Counted from the first letter of the stretch, positions 1-11,715 are shown. The stretch: DNA of 64,000 nucleotides from Laburnicola sp. R22_1 (GCA_014281115.1 JACONQ010000020.1:1426001-1490000); one strand, 5' to 3'. Program-made: numbers and translations. The notes: generated by a model from the sequence alone, not told the origin.

Positions 1-692
1 AAGGGTTATAATATAACAACCTAAAAACCTTAATTATTTTTTAATTATAGCAAAAAGGTGCTATAAACAACTAAAAACTTAAAAAAATAAAAATCTTTAC
101 TATATTTACAAACAATAGGAATAGAAGAATTAGTATTAATACTATAATAATACTTATAAAATCTATAAAACGTATAAGCATATAACTAGATAGTAGCTAG
201 TCCACCAAGGCGTGACTGCCCAATGTGCTCACCAATACTCCCCCTCCCATCATGTGCGACTACACGCAAGTTCACTACAAGTGTTTGCACTTACAATACA
301 CAGTACGGGCTTAGTGCACCAAATATCAGGAGACACAGAAACAGTGCCAGCCAAATGTAGTTGCTGTGTAAGAAGAGCCAACATTCAATTGAACACGATA
401 CTAATCCGTTATATAGAGAATACAGACTCGACGAGCATTGCGGTTCGTCCAAACCAGTGCCCTACCTTCCTCGCGCTAACTAGGCCTTCTTGAAGGCGAT
501 TGCAAAAGGGTCTGAAATGGAAGGGATCAGGAGTTAGTAGCAATTATGAGAAGAGAACGAGCGCTTTACCGGCGAAATGTCGTGGGGATATCCAACCTTT
601 GCCACAGAAAATAATACATAAGTCTGTTATCCCGCTAGCGAAAACATCGCGAAAAGTAGCTGCGTAACCCAGAGCAAGCCGCTTGCCTTTCT
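1..692. other. AT-rich start and unassigned DNA
   Basis: The first 200 bases are very AT-rich, with many TA steps, as in RIP-mutated repeats. From about 210 the composition becomes normal, but I see no open frame resembling a known family. The DNA near 690 is the 3' end of the transcription-factor pseudogene that follows on the minus strand. Confidence 0.4.
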
Positions 693-3367
693 TTAATAAG
701 ATGTAGGTACGACAAAGCATAAGTTTTCCCACTGCCATTGTTTGACCAACTGCCTCACTCGATAGTCCGTAGCACAGCCAGTGTCGGCCTCAATGTCGCG
801 GAGAAGCTCCAGTACCACTTGTCGCTCTCCAGAAGTTCTCAGACACTAGCCGGCAGTGAATAGTGGCTGAACGGACTAAATGCGGACGGCCTCGTCCGGT
901 CGAGCTAGAGATATGCTAATAATCTCGCGGGCGGACGCCTAACATACAGCCTGCACGGATTGACAAGTGTTTAATCGAGCGACTACACTAGTATGGCCCG
1001 GTGTGGACTCGTGTGGCTTGTTCATCAGCAGCTGGATCTTGCTCATGTAGTAGCATTGCATAGTTGACGCGCACATAGGAATGCTGTACCAAATCTTGGG
1101 AAACCCATCGTACCATCTCTGAAACTGGCAATTCAAGGAGTTCCAGTGATCCAAGGTGCACTGGGGCACATCGACGCGGGAGGGTCCAAGATCCACAGGA
1201 AGGTCCTCACCGGCGGCCATGAAGTTGACGAGCTTCGACATCAGCCACACCAGTGCATTGCAGTTAAGGTCCTCCTTCATAATAATGTCGCCCTCTGGAT
1301 AGCCAGTGTCAGTTGTGTTGCTAGGGACAATGTATCCATACTCATCAATAAGGAGGCCAGCTTCCTTCCATAGAGAGAGCTCTTCGGTGTCAAAAAGGGT
1401 TCAACTCTTGGTGATGACTACATTGTGAAGGTTAGTTAAGGCTATCGAAGTGGGCAGAGCGCACTTACACGCTGCCAGCATACTCTGCCGGGCTATGTTC
1501 CAGAATATCGCGCGACGTGCTCTAGAGATAAACCCAAGATTGGCGGAGTTGACTGTTGGAGGGGGTGTTTGTATCTGTACAAGAAGAGACTTCACGCCGT
1601 TCAAATGCTTGGACCAGTCTGCCATAGAGGCGTCCAGAAACTCGTATACGCAGAGGATCGCTGAAGCCGCGAGCAGCTCATCTGTGTCAGTCCGCTGGTT
1701 CACATTGCTTGAGGCACGGCGCCGTTTACGAAGGGGACTAGTATCCCCGTGTGATAGACCGCTTTCAGAATCTAGTTCTAGCATAATGGTCGAATCAGCC
1801 TTCAAAGCCTGGAGAAGAAGCGACACGGCAGCATCGTAGTATTGCGCGGCTTTGTGGTACCAGCAGCGCTAACAACGTAGCGTAGTACGGTACGGTTGAC
1901 CCTCATTGCTCTACGCTACGGCTTGTATGGGCGCTACGTACGTACGGGAGCCGCTGGAGATGCCAGATTACGCCCCGTAACCGTAGTACGGTCTAAAAAG
2001 GTGTTTACGGGCCGTACATGCCAAGATCCTTCCTAATCGGGTAATTGGTGATCGTTTTCTAGTGTTGAGGTTGTTAAAAAGTTGTCTTTTTGGGAGATCA
2101 ACTTTGTAAGATCAAAAAGGTGACTTTTAATAGCTTTTCGACTCAGCGTACTACACTAAAAAGGGCGAAAAAAGGTCACGTCAAAATCTTATAAAAAGGC
2201 TCCCGTAGAGCCGTAACTACGCCGTAGAGCCGTACAAACTACGGCTACGCTACGGCCCAGGAGGCAGCTACGTACGTACGGCGTACGGGACGTACTACGG
2301 GACGTAGTACTACGCGTAGTACGGTACGTTGTCAGCGCTGGGTACCAGTCCACTACGTGAGAGCCTGGGCAGAGCCCCATCCGAGCCTGGCGCGTCGTGC
2401 TACCACCTATAACGGGCTTCCGCCCTCGCACACGTGCTAGGGCTTTGGCAGAGCAGGCGACCGCGGCGTACTTTAAGAGGGGATTATCTCGCGCTTTAAC
2501 TGGCACGTGGGAAGAGAAGTACCTATTCAGATCAAAGAGATCCATCCAGTGGCCAGCGCCTCCAGAAAACCACCCTAGGAGATATGCAATCTCGGGATGC
2601 CACTCGACCACGGTCTCCGTGTCAGCATGGGATGGCGACCATCGGCTGGCAGCGATTGAGCTCGAGCGGGGTATCTAGTCGGGATCAAATCGCGACAGAA
2701 TCCAGGGGTCGATGGGAGGCGGTGTCATTGAGGATGTCGGCGGTAAGATCATCGGTGGTTGTTCATAGCAAGGAGCCAGATCTGCTTCTGGAATGAAGCG
2801 TAAGGACGCGCCGTTGGTCGCATAGGTATGGACCTCGGGCCCGGCGCTGGAGGGTGTGCTGGCGTTGTCAAGGGTGTTGGAGCATGGCGAGGAGGTGACT
2901 CTCTAACGCTTAAACGGGGTTGGAGAATCTCGCGACGTAACAGACAATCTCCTTAGCACTGGGCTGGGAGGATCTAGATACGGATTGGTCGTGTTAAGGA
3001 ATGTCACTGGAGGATTATTAGAGCTTTAGAGAAGCGCTATCGACGAAGGGCGCGCAAACCGTTCTTAGGAATATCGAGCCAGACAGTATTATTATAGAAG
3101 GTGTTCTTGTATGCATAGAATAAATTGAGAGTTTGCCCATCTGTGGAGCTGTCCCCATTCATTAAGGCGTTGTGCTGGTGGCGGAAGACGAGGCCGGAAC
3201 TTGGGATGCATTCGCGGGAGGATTTGCAGCATTAGCTGCAGGTGGGCTTGTTTTTGTCGCACTTAAGCTTCCGCTTGCGACAAGTCAAGCTGGCAGGCCA
3301 TGTCAGGAGATGGTAGAGTAGTAGAGTGGTTGGAGAGGTCCACTTGCCATCCTGTTCGTGAGCGCAT
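693..3367 (-). pseudogene. Zn2Cys6 fungal transcription factor, dead and split by a MITE
   Basis: A complete relict of a zinc-cluster transcription factor. It starts at the ATG at 3367 (MRSRTGCLTCRKRKLKCD). The first cysteine codon is completed across a predicted 58-bp GC-AG intron (3347..3290). The rest of the cluster is KPTCS-stop-CCKSSREC, in which a CAA/CAG codon appears to have become TAA. The middle homology domain (Fungal_trans_2 type) follows: VVEWHPEIAYLLGWFSGGAG, then NPLLKYAAVACSAKALAR, then ELLAASAILCVYEFLDAS. A second intron begins GTAAGT near 1466 and ends in TAG near 1417. Further in-frame stops (TGA after FITKS; TAG after SVQAVC, after DEAVRI and after LFTAG) fit CGA-to-TGA or CAG-to-TAG changes. 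The frame ends at TAA 693. A 477-bp insertion with an 8-bp target duplication interrupts the codons at ...VVDWY/YHKAAQYYDAAV. Family membership is firm; the regulated genes are unknown. Confidence 0.85.
1864..2340. mobile_element. hAT-type MITE, 477 bp, inserted in the transcription factor
   Basis: Non-coding element with imperfect terminal inverted repeats: the left end begins CAGCGCTAACAACGTA and the right end, reverse-complemented, begins CAGCGCTGACAACGTA. It is flanked by perfect 8-bp direct repeats GGTACCAG at 1856-1863 and 2341-2348. An 8-bp duplication with CAG-starting ends is the hAT signature. The interior is rich in CTACG/TACGTAC repeats and has no transposase. Removing the element and one duplication copy restores the host frame exactly, so the ends are well supported. 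It must have been mobilised in trans; no hAT transposase is visible in this window. Confidence 0.88.
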
Positions 3368-4274
3368 TTCTGCAACAACGGCTTAAGAATGGTCGTGTGA
3401 TTTGCGGCCCTTATATTAGGATTTTGGATGCAGCCTCAGCGTTCAGCATGGGTTTATGTAAACGCCATCATATGAGGTTCAGGGGGAAGGGAGTCGGCCC
3501 TGTACATCGGAGGAGCAGGACGCGGCTCGCGCGCTCGGAGTTCTCGTCGCTGGGTCTTAGTCAAAGGCGAACAGGCGCGGCCAGATTGGCTGCCGGGGCT
3601 GACCGCATGCAGCAAGCGGTGATGGAAGGAGGCCACAGAGATGCTGCTCGTACTCCAGCCTCGACTTTCGTGGCTATCCCTCTACGTATCTTGAAGCCGA
3701 CGGGACTCCCGATGGGACTCCTGATAGGTAAGCTGCCCCAGAGTGCTGTTAGATATAGCTAAAGGAAAGAGATCCGGCTCAATTTGGCCATTCTGTTCAC
3801 CATCGCCGCAACAATCCCGCTTCTTCTCAGCACACTCTATCCAAGGTACAAACACAGTATCCAGAGGGGCATTAGGGATCGGCAGGCATGAGGCGGCTGT
3901 TTTAGTGAGAGCTGGGACGAGCTTGGGGGGCCCCTGCCGATGGCTGCTGGGGGAAGAGTGCGGCCAGTGTGTCTGATCGGGACGGGACCGCGGCGTCACC
4001 CAGTCGTGTGGTTGTGGTGGCATCCGGCGGAGAACACACGTTGTCAGTGAGCACCTTGGCAGAATGCAAGCACGCCACAAGCCATGCAACACCGAAACCG
4101 ACAGCCAATAGTCACTGAACCGCTCTGACTTCGCCTGGTACATGGGGTCCTTCGTTAACGCCCCGCTCTGGGGCCCACAGATAGTCTATAAATCCAGCGC
4201 GTCCTCCGTCTTGAGAGACAACCATCCCACTATCAGTCCCCGTTTGAAACTATCAACCATACCACCGTTACACT

Positions 4275-4577
4275 ATGCTTATTCCACAGGCGACGCAGGG
4301 TGAGAAGAACCAATTGGGTCCCACGCTACCGTTAGCCCAACGACCTTCGCCAAATGCACGTATGGGGGATTCACATAGGCCAGGACAAAAGACGAGGGAG
4401 GGGTCTGGGTACGTTCCCCGCGTACGCGTCAGGTCACCCTGCCCAAACTCCTCCAACGCCAGCAAGAGAGGGAGCTGCGTTCTATCAACAGCGAAGCAGA
4501 GGATGGTTAGGCACGCTATACGGTCACATGGGCAGCAGAGGTCTAGATAGCCGGGCACGGAATGGAAACCTGTGACA
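4275..4577 (+). CDS. possible small gene, product unknown
   Basis: A TATAAAT box at 4187-4193 precedes an AC/CT-rich stretch and an ATG at 4275 in a plausible context (ACACTATGC). One frame stays open to about 4550. Another frame carries GIHIGQDKRRGRGLGTFPAY and ends at TGA 4575. A GTGAGA donor lies just after the eighth codon and could join the two frames. I recognise no domain. Supporting points are the core-promoter look and divergent orientation to the transcription-factor pseudogene. Against it are the short length and decayed surroundings. It could equally be chance. Confidence 0.2.
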
Positions 4578-4676
4578 GGTGCATTTCTACTGACATTCTG
4601 ACCTTGTAAGCACCACTACCACTGACATGCCTCTGCCCTGTCCGCCCTGCTGCTTCCTCCGCCCGCCCGCCAACCC

Positions 4677-4916
4677 TCATACCGCCATGCTGCGCAGATC
4701 CTCGTAGATGCACAGATAGACCTCGGGCAGTCCACCACCCTGGTACTCCCCGTCGAAGTTGACCATGTCCCAGTCGAAAATGTCCACGCCTCTGTACTGT
4801 ACGCCGTTCTTGAAGTGCGTTGCTGGATCAAAGGCCCGGCCAGCATTGTCGGCGGCGTAGGTGGAGAGCAGGATGATGGGGACGTTTTCGTGCATGCCAA
4901 TCTTGTCCTCGTCGTT
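4677..4916 (-). pseudogene. unidentified gene fragment (HENVPIILLSTYAADNAG)
   Basis: A protein-like frame of about 80 codons reads NDEDKIGMHENVPIILLS, then YAADNAGRAFDPATHFKNG, then YRGVDIFDWDMVNFDGEYQ and ends PEVYLCIYEDLRSMAV before TGA at 4677. Its mixed hydrophobic/acidic composition looks coding, but I do not recognise the family. It lies just downstream of the bZIP pseudogene on the same strand, without a convincing splice link, so it is probably the 3' remnant of another gene. No start or upstream exons are visible. Confidence 0.4.
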
Positions 4917-4932
4917 ACTAGATTAGGCTATC

Positions 4933-5768
4933 TTATATCTTGTCCTGAGGGAAATCTCTAAGAACAGATGCCAGGGCGGGATGCTGAAGAACCTTATTAA
5001 GCAGCCAACAAGCGTGCTTTTCCTCAACTAGAGCACAGTTCTGTATGCGAAGGTCCTTGTTCTCGTCCTTAAGTCGAGCAATATACTCTGCTAACTATAT
5101 TAGTAATGCGTATAGAAGGCTGGGGACTGGGTAAACGTGCCGCTCTTTCTTTTCTGGTACTTTGCGGCTGACAGCTTGTTTTGAAACTTGCGAGCTTTGT
5201 TGTCTACGTTACTCTTCTTTGTAACTCGACGAAGGATACGTGGTTTAGAAGAGGAAAAATACTCCTAGCTATTGTTTTAGTTGACGATTCTGGTCATGAT
5301 CTCCTTACTATAGGGTTTAGGACCCAAGCAAGAAGTGGATGGCATAAGCGAAGATGATGCGCAGCTAACATCTGTAATTTCTCGCTCAGAGTTCTAATGT
5401 GCTCAAGCTGGCGTAGTAATAGAAGGCCCTGTTTGCTGCGAATGTATAGCAGGCCAGAAATTAGGGGTATCCCGAGGATGTTCTTGCGAGGGGAGCGCTC
5501 CAGGATTGATGCAGTCAGACATAGACGGGCCAGTGGGCGGATGGAAGAAGACTAGAGGAAACATTACTACCTCCGTATCCATATGCCCGCTTTCAGCATG
5601 AACAATGCTGCTTCCCCAACATCCAGCACCCCCTTCATCGTCAGAGAAGCTATGGGAGCTGGCCTGGAGATTCGTGACGTAGCCAAATGGAAGGTCATCC
5701 TTGATGAATTCGTCCTCAGGACTTAGCCTCTCGTCCGCCTGAAAGACGGTCGTCACTGCACCCCTCAT
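4933..5768 (-). pseudogene. bZIP transcription factor, RIP-damaged
   Basis: Start ATG at 5768 (MRGAVTTVFQADERLSPEDE). The C-terminal half carries a basic region, NKARKFQNKLSAAKYQKRKS, matching the bZIP pattern N-x-x-(S/A)AA-x-x-(Y/C)-R/Q-x-R/K. A predicted 50-bp intron (5140..5091, GC donor, TTAG acceptor) joins it to a leucine-zipper-like helix, AEYIARLKDENKDLRIQNC. The frame ends at TAA 4933. Between the N-terminal part and the basic region the same frame meets TGA, TAG, TAA and TAG codons, each explainable as C-to-T in CGA, CAG or CAA. Fungal bZIPs bind DNA as dimers; this copy can make only a truncated N-terminus without the DNA-binding part. Assignment rests on the basic region and spacing to the zipper. 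Confidence 0.72.
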
Positions 5769-6335
5769 TATCGACGAAGTAGAGGACGGAACATAATCAA
5801 TCGAAGGGAGGAAAGAAACAAACTCGTACTTGAAGGGTTAGCCACCTCCTATAAAAGGGGGGAATGTGGGCATACTGCTGGCTCATTCATGGTATTTAAC
5901 TCGTAACAACTCACGGCCGTTAAGGCGTAATATCTAGATCGCGGAAGTGAGTTTTTTGGGGTTTGATCCACTGGCCCCAGACGCTTGACTCCCTCTTATC
6001 TACTTCCCTAGTCCACACGTGAGGCGGCAACCTGTTTCTATTTGGCATTCAGCCGCTGCAGTTTTTTTATCTAACTACGTCTGGGGCTCAGCCGTTGCAA
6101 AATAGGTTTATTCTCAGCGTTGTCTCAAACCCCTAGCAGGTGCAGTGCAAGGCGGAGCTCATTGTATGTGGCGGATGACATTCACGCTCGGCAGCTCCGT
6201 TGGCTACTATGATCTCCCTTGGCTGGGAGCCTTGCCCCTAATGCAGCCCATACTGCCCGCGTGAAAGTCGTATCCTTGCGAGGCACGCACATGCAACACC
6301 ACAGCCTCCGTGGTTCTGCACCGTGCTGGCGCTAG
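5769..6335. other. non-coding stretch between two pseudogenes
   Basis: I see no supportable gene here. The region next to 6335 may hold decayed downstream codons of the FunK1-like fragment. Confidence 0.35.
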
Positions 6336-6887
6336 CTATGCAAACCAGCTTAAGACGTCGCGTTCCTTCGCGCCTTCAGGCCAGCCCTGCCAGCCGCTCT
6401 CCTCTCGGTAGAGCGGATTATCCCCTTCTTTGCACTTGTCGAGCACGGCCTGCGCTACCGACTCCAGATCTGGGACGCTTCCGAAGTAGGCATCGAAGAA
6501 ACCAGGGACCCCGACGTATAGCTGTCCTAGTTCCCCCTTTAACACGCCATCCACATATTTGCGGTGTTCGGTAGAGTTCGCGAAGCTGCCCGTGTTGTGC
6601 ACCCATGGCGTCTGCTGGAAGGAGGCGGCGAGGGACGGGGCGGACAGCGGGGGAGTTGTGGGTTTGGCGACCGTGAAAGCTGTGGACGCGGCGACGGCGG
6701 CGTAGACATTGTTCCAGATGACTTCATCGGGTTCGTTGTTGAGGACCGCTCTGAGGAGGGGTATGATACGCTCAATGTCGAAGTTGCCAGAGTTGACCGC
6801 TGAACTCAGCTCCAACAGATCGCCAAAGAGGTTTAACATCCCTCCCCACGTTACCGGACACACTGTGTAACCGGACAAGACTACCAT
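6336..6887 (-). pseudogene. FunK1-like fungal protein kinase, N-terminal fragment
   Basis: A 183-codon frame contains the conserved N-terminal part of fungal-type FunK1 kinases: FDIERIIPLLRAVLNNEPDE, then SFANSTEHRKYVDGVLKGEL, then YVGVPGFFDAYFGSV and GWQGWPEGAKERDVLSWFA. It stops at a TAG directly after LSWFA, where relatives continue with a polar residue, so CAG-to-TAG is likely. The kinase catalytic core expected downstream is not recognisable in the following 300 bases. FunK1 genes form large families in Pezizomycotina, often in repeat-rich regions. I treat this as a 3'-truncated pseudogene; the first residues (MVVLSGYTV) may be intronic or spurious. Confidence 0.65.
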
Positions 6888-7459
6888 TTAAACACATTAA
6901 ATTTCTCCCTTGCTTATTCATTAAGTTATAGTCGTAAAAGAATTATAATCTAGCTACTTCCGCTCTAGTAATCGGCTAGTAATGAGAAAATTACTATAGT
7001 TTTGACCATATTGTTGACCATTTTGTTAACATTGTTAAGAGTCGCTTCAGCGAATCTCCCCTGCAAAATTACCGCTCTTCGCCATTCTCTAAATTCCAAG
7101 ATGATAGCCAGAAAGCTCTATTGAAAGGTAATATCATCACAAGTTTTGGTGATAATAATCCATCAAGAATGAGTATTCCGAGCATGACCGAGGCCAAAGG
7201 AGTTTTATCGGCATTAATGGGCCTTGGCGTTTGGATCTAATAGAGATTAGCGCAGTTCTATAGTACTGTACTAAGCCGGTATTATTCCAGACACCGTACC
7301 TCTCTAAACACTATACCATTCTAAGGGTGGCTGTGTTGCTGACTTTGTGGCTGTTGACGCTACGGCTGCTTATATTTATATGCAATCGATAACAGGTGAA
7401 CAAGTAATTAGTATCGACACCTTTTCATATTAATAAGTTGAAAATAGTCGATACCGTAC
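6888..7459. other. AT-rich spacer before the transposon array
   Basis: AT-rich DNA with no open frame of note. It ends at the TA (7458-7459) that I take as the target duplication of element A. Confidence 0.35.
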
Positions 7460-9589
7460 CATGACTAATCACCAAATGCACGACCCCACCAAATGCACGG
7501 TTTTGAAAAAATCCACGTAGTTTATCAACGCTCATAACTCCACCAATATTGACGCTATGGAGGCCGCGCTGACAGCAATCGAAAGCTTGCCAGCAGGCGA
7601 AAAGCCTAATTACACCAAAATTGCCAAATTATTTGGCGTTAAGCGATCAACTTTATCGCGGCGCGCGCGCGGGATCAATAAAAGCCACATAAAGAGGCCA
7701 AATAAGCAGAAATTTCTCAACACCATATAAGAAAAAGAGCTTGTAAACTACATATATAAGCTTAACAAGAGAGGCCTGCCTCCTACAAAGCAAATAATCC
7801 GAAATTTTGCAACAGAAATAGCCAGAAAAGAGCCAGGCAAAAACTAGGTTGAGCGCTTTATTGCCCGCAACAATATTGAGCTCATATTGCGATGGACTAC
7901 TGGTATCGACGCCTGTCGCCACCGCGCTGATTCTGCTACCAAATACGCCTTATACTTTAAGCTTTTAGGCGACAAAATAACCTAGTACGATATCGACAGT
8001 CGCCATATGTACAATATAGATAAAAAAGGGTTCCTTATTAGAGTGCTCACCAAGATGAAAAGAGTGTTCTCGCGGCAGCTATATGAGCAGGGCCCTTACA
8101 AGCAAATGCTCCAGGACGGCAATAGAGAGTAGGTAACAACAATTGCCTATATTTGCGCCAACAGCACCTCGCTAACGCCAGCCTTAATTTATCAAGCTAC
8201 TACGGGCAATATATAAGACTTATAGCTTTAAGATTTTGATCTGCAACACCACAAGGCCTTTTTTACAAGCTTATTAAGTGGGTGGACCAACAATAAGATT
8301 GGTTTGGCGTGGCTCAAACAAGTATTTGATTGCGAGACTAAGGAGAAAGCTCGTAAGGAGTACCAACTACTCATACTTAATAGGCATAGGTCTCATATTA
8401 CCATGCAATTTATCACGTACTGCGACAATAACAAAATACTTCTTACAACCTTCCCGCCACACGCTACCCACACTCTCCAGCCTCTTAATGTGGCGATGTT
8501 TAAGCCTCTAAGTACGGCGTATACAAGAGAGCTCTTAGAGTTTATGTAAAACTGCCAGGGCCTCTTAGCAATTACCAAACGCGACTTTTATCGACTCTTT
8601 AACGCCTCCTGGAAAAGGGCCTTTTAAGAAACAATAATACTTAAAGCTTTTAAGTGTACTAGGTTGTCACCTTATAACCCAAACACTATACTTAAGAAGT
8701 TTATCGCAGAGCACGAGAGCCCTCCCTTAAGTTAGAGTAGCTTGTTAAACCTCTCTGATTCTGATTAGCGTAAAGTACGGCAAATACTAAAGGATATTGT
8801 TGCGGAGGACTACGCTAAGGAGCGTAAACAGCTATTGCAAAGTTATTACAAGCTTGAGATTAAATATAGGATCCTTTAACACCAATACGATAGGCTTAAG
8901 CAAGCTTTTATTAACAAGAAGAGGCGCCGTTAACGTGGCAAGCCTCTCCTACTTAATAAACCTAATAATTGGCATAGCGGCGCCATATTTTACTTACCTA
9001 GCAAAGTTCAGAGGGCCCACAAGAGGTAGGAGCAAATTGAGACTAATAAAAAGCTTTAACAACAACAACTCTCAGAGGCTTAACACCAAAGGCTTCTTAA
9101 AAAGCAGGAGAAACAAGCTCTCAAAGAGGAGAGAGCTCGCGTACATTTAGCGGCGCGAGAACTAAAGGCGCAAGCAAAAGAGGCCAAGGCTGCTGAGCGA
9201 GCTAAAAAGCTACTCCAAAAGCAGCTCGAAAAGCAACTCAAAGGTAATATACAATTGTCTAAAAAGGGTAATTAACAGAGCCTTAACCCTTGTACACCAA
9301 AAAAACAAGCTCTTGAGAGACCTGAGGCTACTATTGTTGATCAAGAGCCCACTGGAGAGAGGGTGCCCTCACCCGCCAGAGCCATGCGCACCCGTACTGT
9401 ACAGCTCCCACAGCGTTATCGCAAGTAATTTATTATTGCGCAATGGTTTTACATGCTCCTACAAGTGCTACTGCAAAAAATCTAGTGATTTTACTATATA
9501 TTTGGCGTTGTATAGGTTTTGGAGCGTTGCCCTTAGTGGCGGCAAAAACGTGCATTTGGTGGGTCCGTGCATTTGGTGGTAAAATATGG
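7460..9589 (+). mobile_element. pogo-like DNA transposon A
   Basis: About 2.13 kb. The left end carries two direct copies of CACCAAATGCACG (7471-7483 and 7489-7500, the second preceded by C), separated by ACCC. The right end carries the same pair inverted (to about 9578). Outside these, about 20 bases on each side still match partially (TACCAT...), and TA lies outside both (7458-7459 and 9590-9591), as expected for Tc1/pogo insertions. The doubled motif is probably the transposase-binding site. The right end abuts element B. Confidence 0.75.
7557..9428 (+). pseudogene. pogo-type transposase of element A, heavily mutated
   Basis: The frame starts MEAALTAIESLPAGEKPNY with a psq-type helix-turn-helix (AKLFGVKRSTLSRRARG), then a Tc5/CENP-B-like segment, a DDE_1 catalytic region and a lysine/glutamate-rich tail ending TVQLPQRYRK. 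It contains roughly twenty in-frame stops, mostly TAG/TAA from C-to-T or G-to-A. Catalytic motifs are also hit: NMDEKG became NIDKKG and LDGHGSH became LNRHRSH. Homologous to B and G in this window (same length and tail), but much more decayed. Confidence 0.85.
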
Positions 9590-11704
9590 TATTCGGCCAC
9601 TCAACGCACAGTTAACACTAAAAATCGTATATTTTCAACACCTCATAACTCCACCAATATGGACCCGATCGACGCAGCTGTTGAAGCTTTAAAATCCCTG
9701 GAGCTAGGAGAACGTCCTAATATATCCCAGGTTGCTCGGGAGTACGGCGTTGAGCGGTCGCGGCTCTCGAAGCGCTATCGAGGGGTTCAGGGCACCTATG
9801 CAACTCGGGCCGAAAAAAAGCGACTCCTCAACAATACACAGGAAAAACAGCTACTACAGTACATTAATAAGCTGTGTGTACAAGGCCTACCCCCTACAAG
9901 AGAGATAATACGAAATTTCGCTGGAGAAATAGCACATTAAGAGCTAGGAAATCACTGGGTTAATCGCTACATTGCGCGGCATCAAATTGACCTTATATCG
10001 CGATAGACATCTGGCATCGATAGCCAGCGCTACAAAGCCGATTCAGCCTTCAAATACGCCCTCTATTTCAAGCTTTTAGACGATAAGATTAAGCAGTACA
10101 ACATCGCACCGTCAAATATATACAATATGGATGAGAAGGGCTTCTTGATTAGGGTAGTGTCAAAAATGAAGCGCGTGTTCTCTCAACAGCGATATGAGCA
10201 AGGAGGCGTTAAGCAGGTACTCCAGAACGGCAATAGAGAGTGGATAACGACGATAGCTTGTATATGCGCTGACGGCAGCTCTCTTAAATCTGCCCTAATA
10301 TATCAGGCGGCTTCTAGCAACATCTAGGACACATGGCTACAAGATTTCAATCCTCAAGAGCACTAGGCCTTTTTCGCCTTATCACCATCTGGATGGACAA
10401 ACAACGAACTTGGGATTGCCTGGCTTAAGAGGTGCTTTCAAGAGGAGACTAAGAAGAAGGCAAAGCGCGACTATCGACTCCTAATTCTTGATAGGCATGG
10501 CTCACACGTTACTATGGAGTTTATTAAGTTCTGCAATTAAAATCAAATCCTCCTAGCTATCTACCCGCCGCATTCAACTTATACGCTACAGCCTCTAGAT
10601 GTCTGCCTTTTTAAGCCTCTTTTAGCTGCATATACAAAAGAGCTCTCCGAATTCATGTACAATAGCCAAGGACTCACATCTATCACTAAGCGCAACTTCT
10701 TCCGCTTCTTCTATAAGGTATACAGAGTTGCATTCGCTAAAGAAATAATTAGTAACGCCTTTAAAGTTACTGGTATCTCTCCGCTGAATAGCAACGCTAT
10801 ATTGAAGAAATTTAAGGATCTAGAGCCTAAGAGGCCATTAAGCAGCGATAGCACGTCGTTAGTACTCTCTGCAAGCGATTGGCGTAAAATTGAAGGACTT
10901 CTACGACAGGTAGTTGAGGATCTTAATGATAAACGCGTCTCGCAGCTGTCTCACACAATACACGCAATAGCGACTCAGAAACAGCTCGTCCAGCACGAAA
11001 ACGATCGCCTTAGAGATGCCCTTTTTAATAAGAAGAAGCGCCGTAAGCGTGGCAAGGCATTACTACTTGAACCCTCTAAGAATTACGCTGGCGGCGCCGT
11101 CTTCTAGTTACTATTAAAAGTTGAGGCTGCCCGCAATCGCTAGGCTGAAAAAGACGCTAAAGTAGAAGAACTACAACACCAGAAGGAGCGCGACAAGCTA
11201 GCTAAGGAGCAAAAAAAGTAGAAGAAATAGGCTATGCTTAAGCAGAGGGCGCAGAAAAGGATGGCTGCAAAAGAGGTTAGGTTGCAAGAACAGCAGAGGA
11301 AGGCGGCAGAGCGCGAAGAAGATCTACTTGCGCGCGCAGCTGAAAAGCAACTCAGGACTGATATACAATTGGCCAAAAAGGGTAAGGCGCGTAGCCTCGA
11401 GGCTCCTGCACCTCCTGCTCATGTTATTAAGGACCTAGAGGTTGATGTTGAGGATCTATTAGTTATTGAAGGGGTGGTGGAGGCATCCGGCCCATCAACG
11501 CGCACTCGCAAAGTACGCCTCCCACAGAGGTATCACACGTAGTTTATCGTTGCCAATCGATTTATTAAGCTTCTGCAAATGCTACTCTAAAAAATCTAGT
11601 GATTTTACGATATATATAGAGCTCTGCAGCTTCAAAAGTAATAGTGGTGGCTATCCTCAAACTGTGCGTTGAGTGGGGTCTGTGCGTTGAGTGGCCGAAT
11701 TCGG
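9587..11704 (+). mobile_element. pogo-like DNA transposon B
   Basis: About 2.12 kb. The right end has two direct copies of CACTCAACGCACAG separated by about 4 bases. The left end has one clear copy (9596-9609) followed by a mutated second. A TA lies outside the right end (11705-11706). The left border merges with the right end of A around 9585-9592, so the exact first base is uncertain by a few bases. Confidence 0.75.
9659..11542 (+). pseudogene. pogo-type transposase of element B, broken by several stops
   Basis: Starts MDPIDAAVEALKSLELGERP with a helix-turn-helix (REYGVERSRLSKRYRG). The catalytic region has NMDEKGFLIRVVSKMKR, then LLILDRHGSHVTMEF (second Asp kept, Gly lost) and YTLQPLDVCLFKPL. 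The tail is coiled, lysine/glutamate-rich and ends KVRLPQRYHT. About ten stops interrupt it; one at 10004-10006 replaces a Trp that element A keeps (TGG to TAG). Most of the reading frame is otherwise continuous, so it died later than A. It cannot encode a working transposase, but its termini could have been moved in trans. Confidence 0.87.
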
Positions 11705-11715
11705 TATTTGCTTTA

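Noticed and set aside
212..493. 93-codon open frame (+)
   Set aside because: No motif, odd composition, decayed neighbourhood; likely chance.
3682..4143. 153-codon frame on the minus strand and overlapping frames on both strands
   Set aside because: It lies in the upstream region of the transcription-factor pseudogene, has no recognisable domain and overlaps equally long frames.
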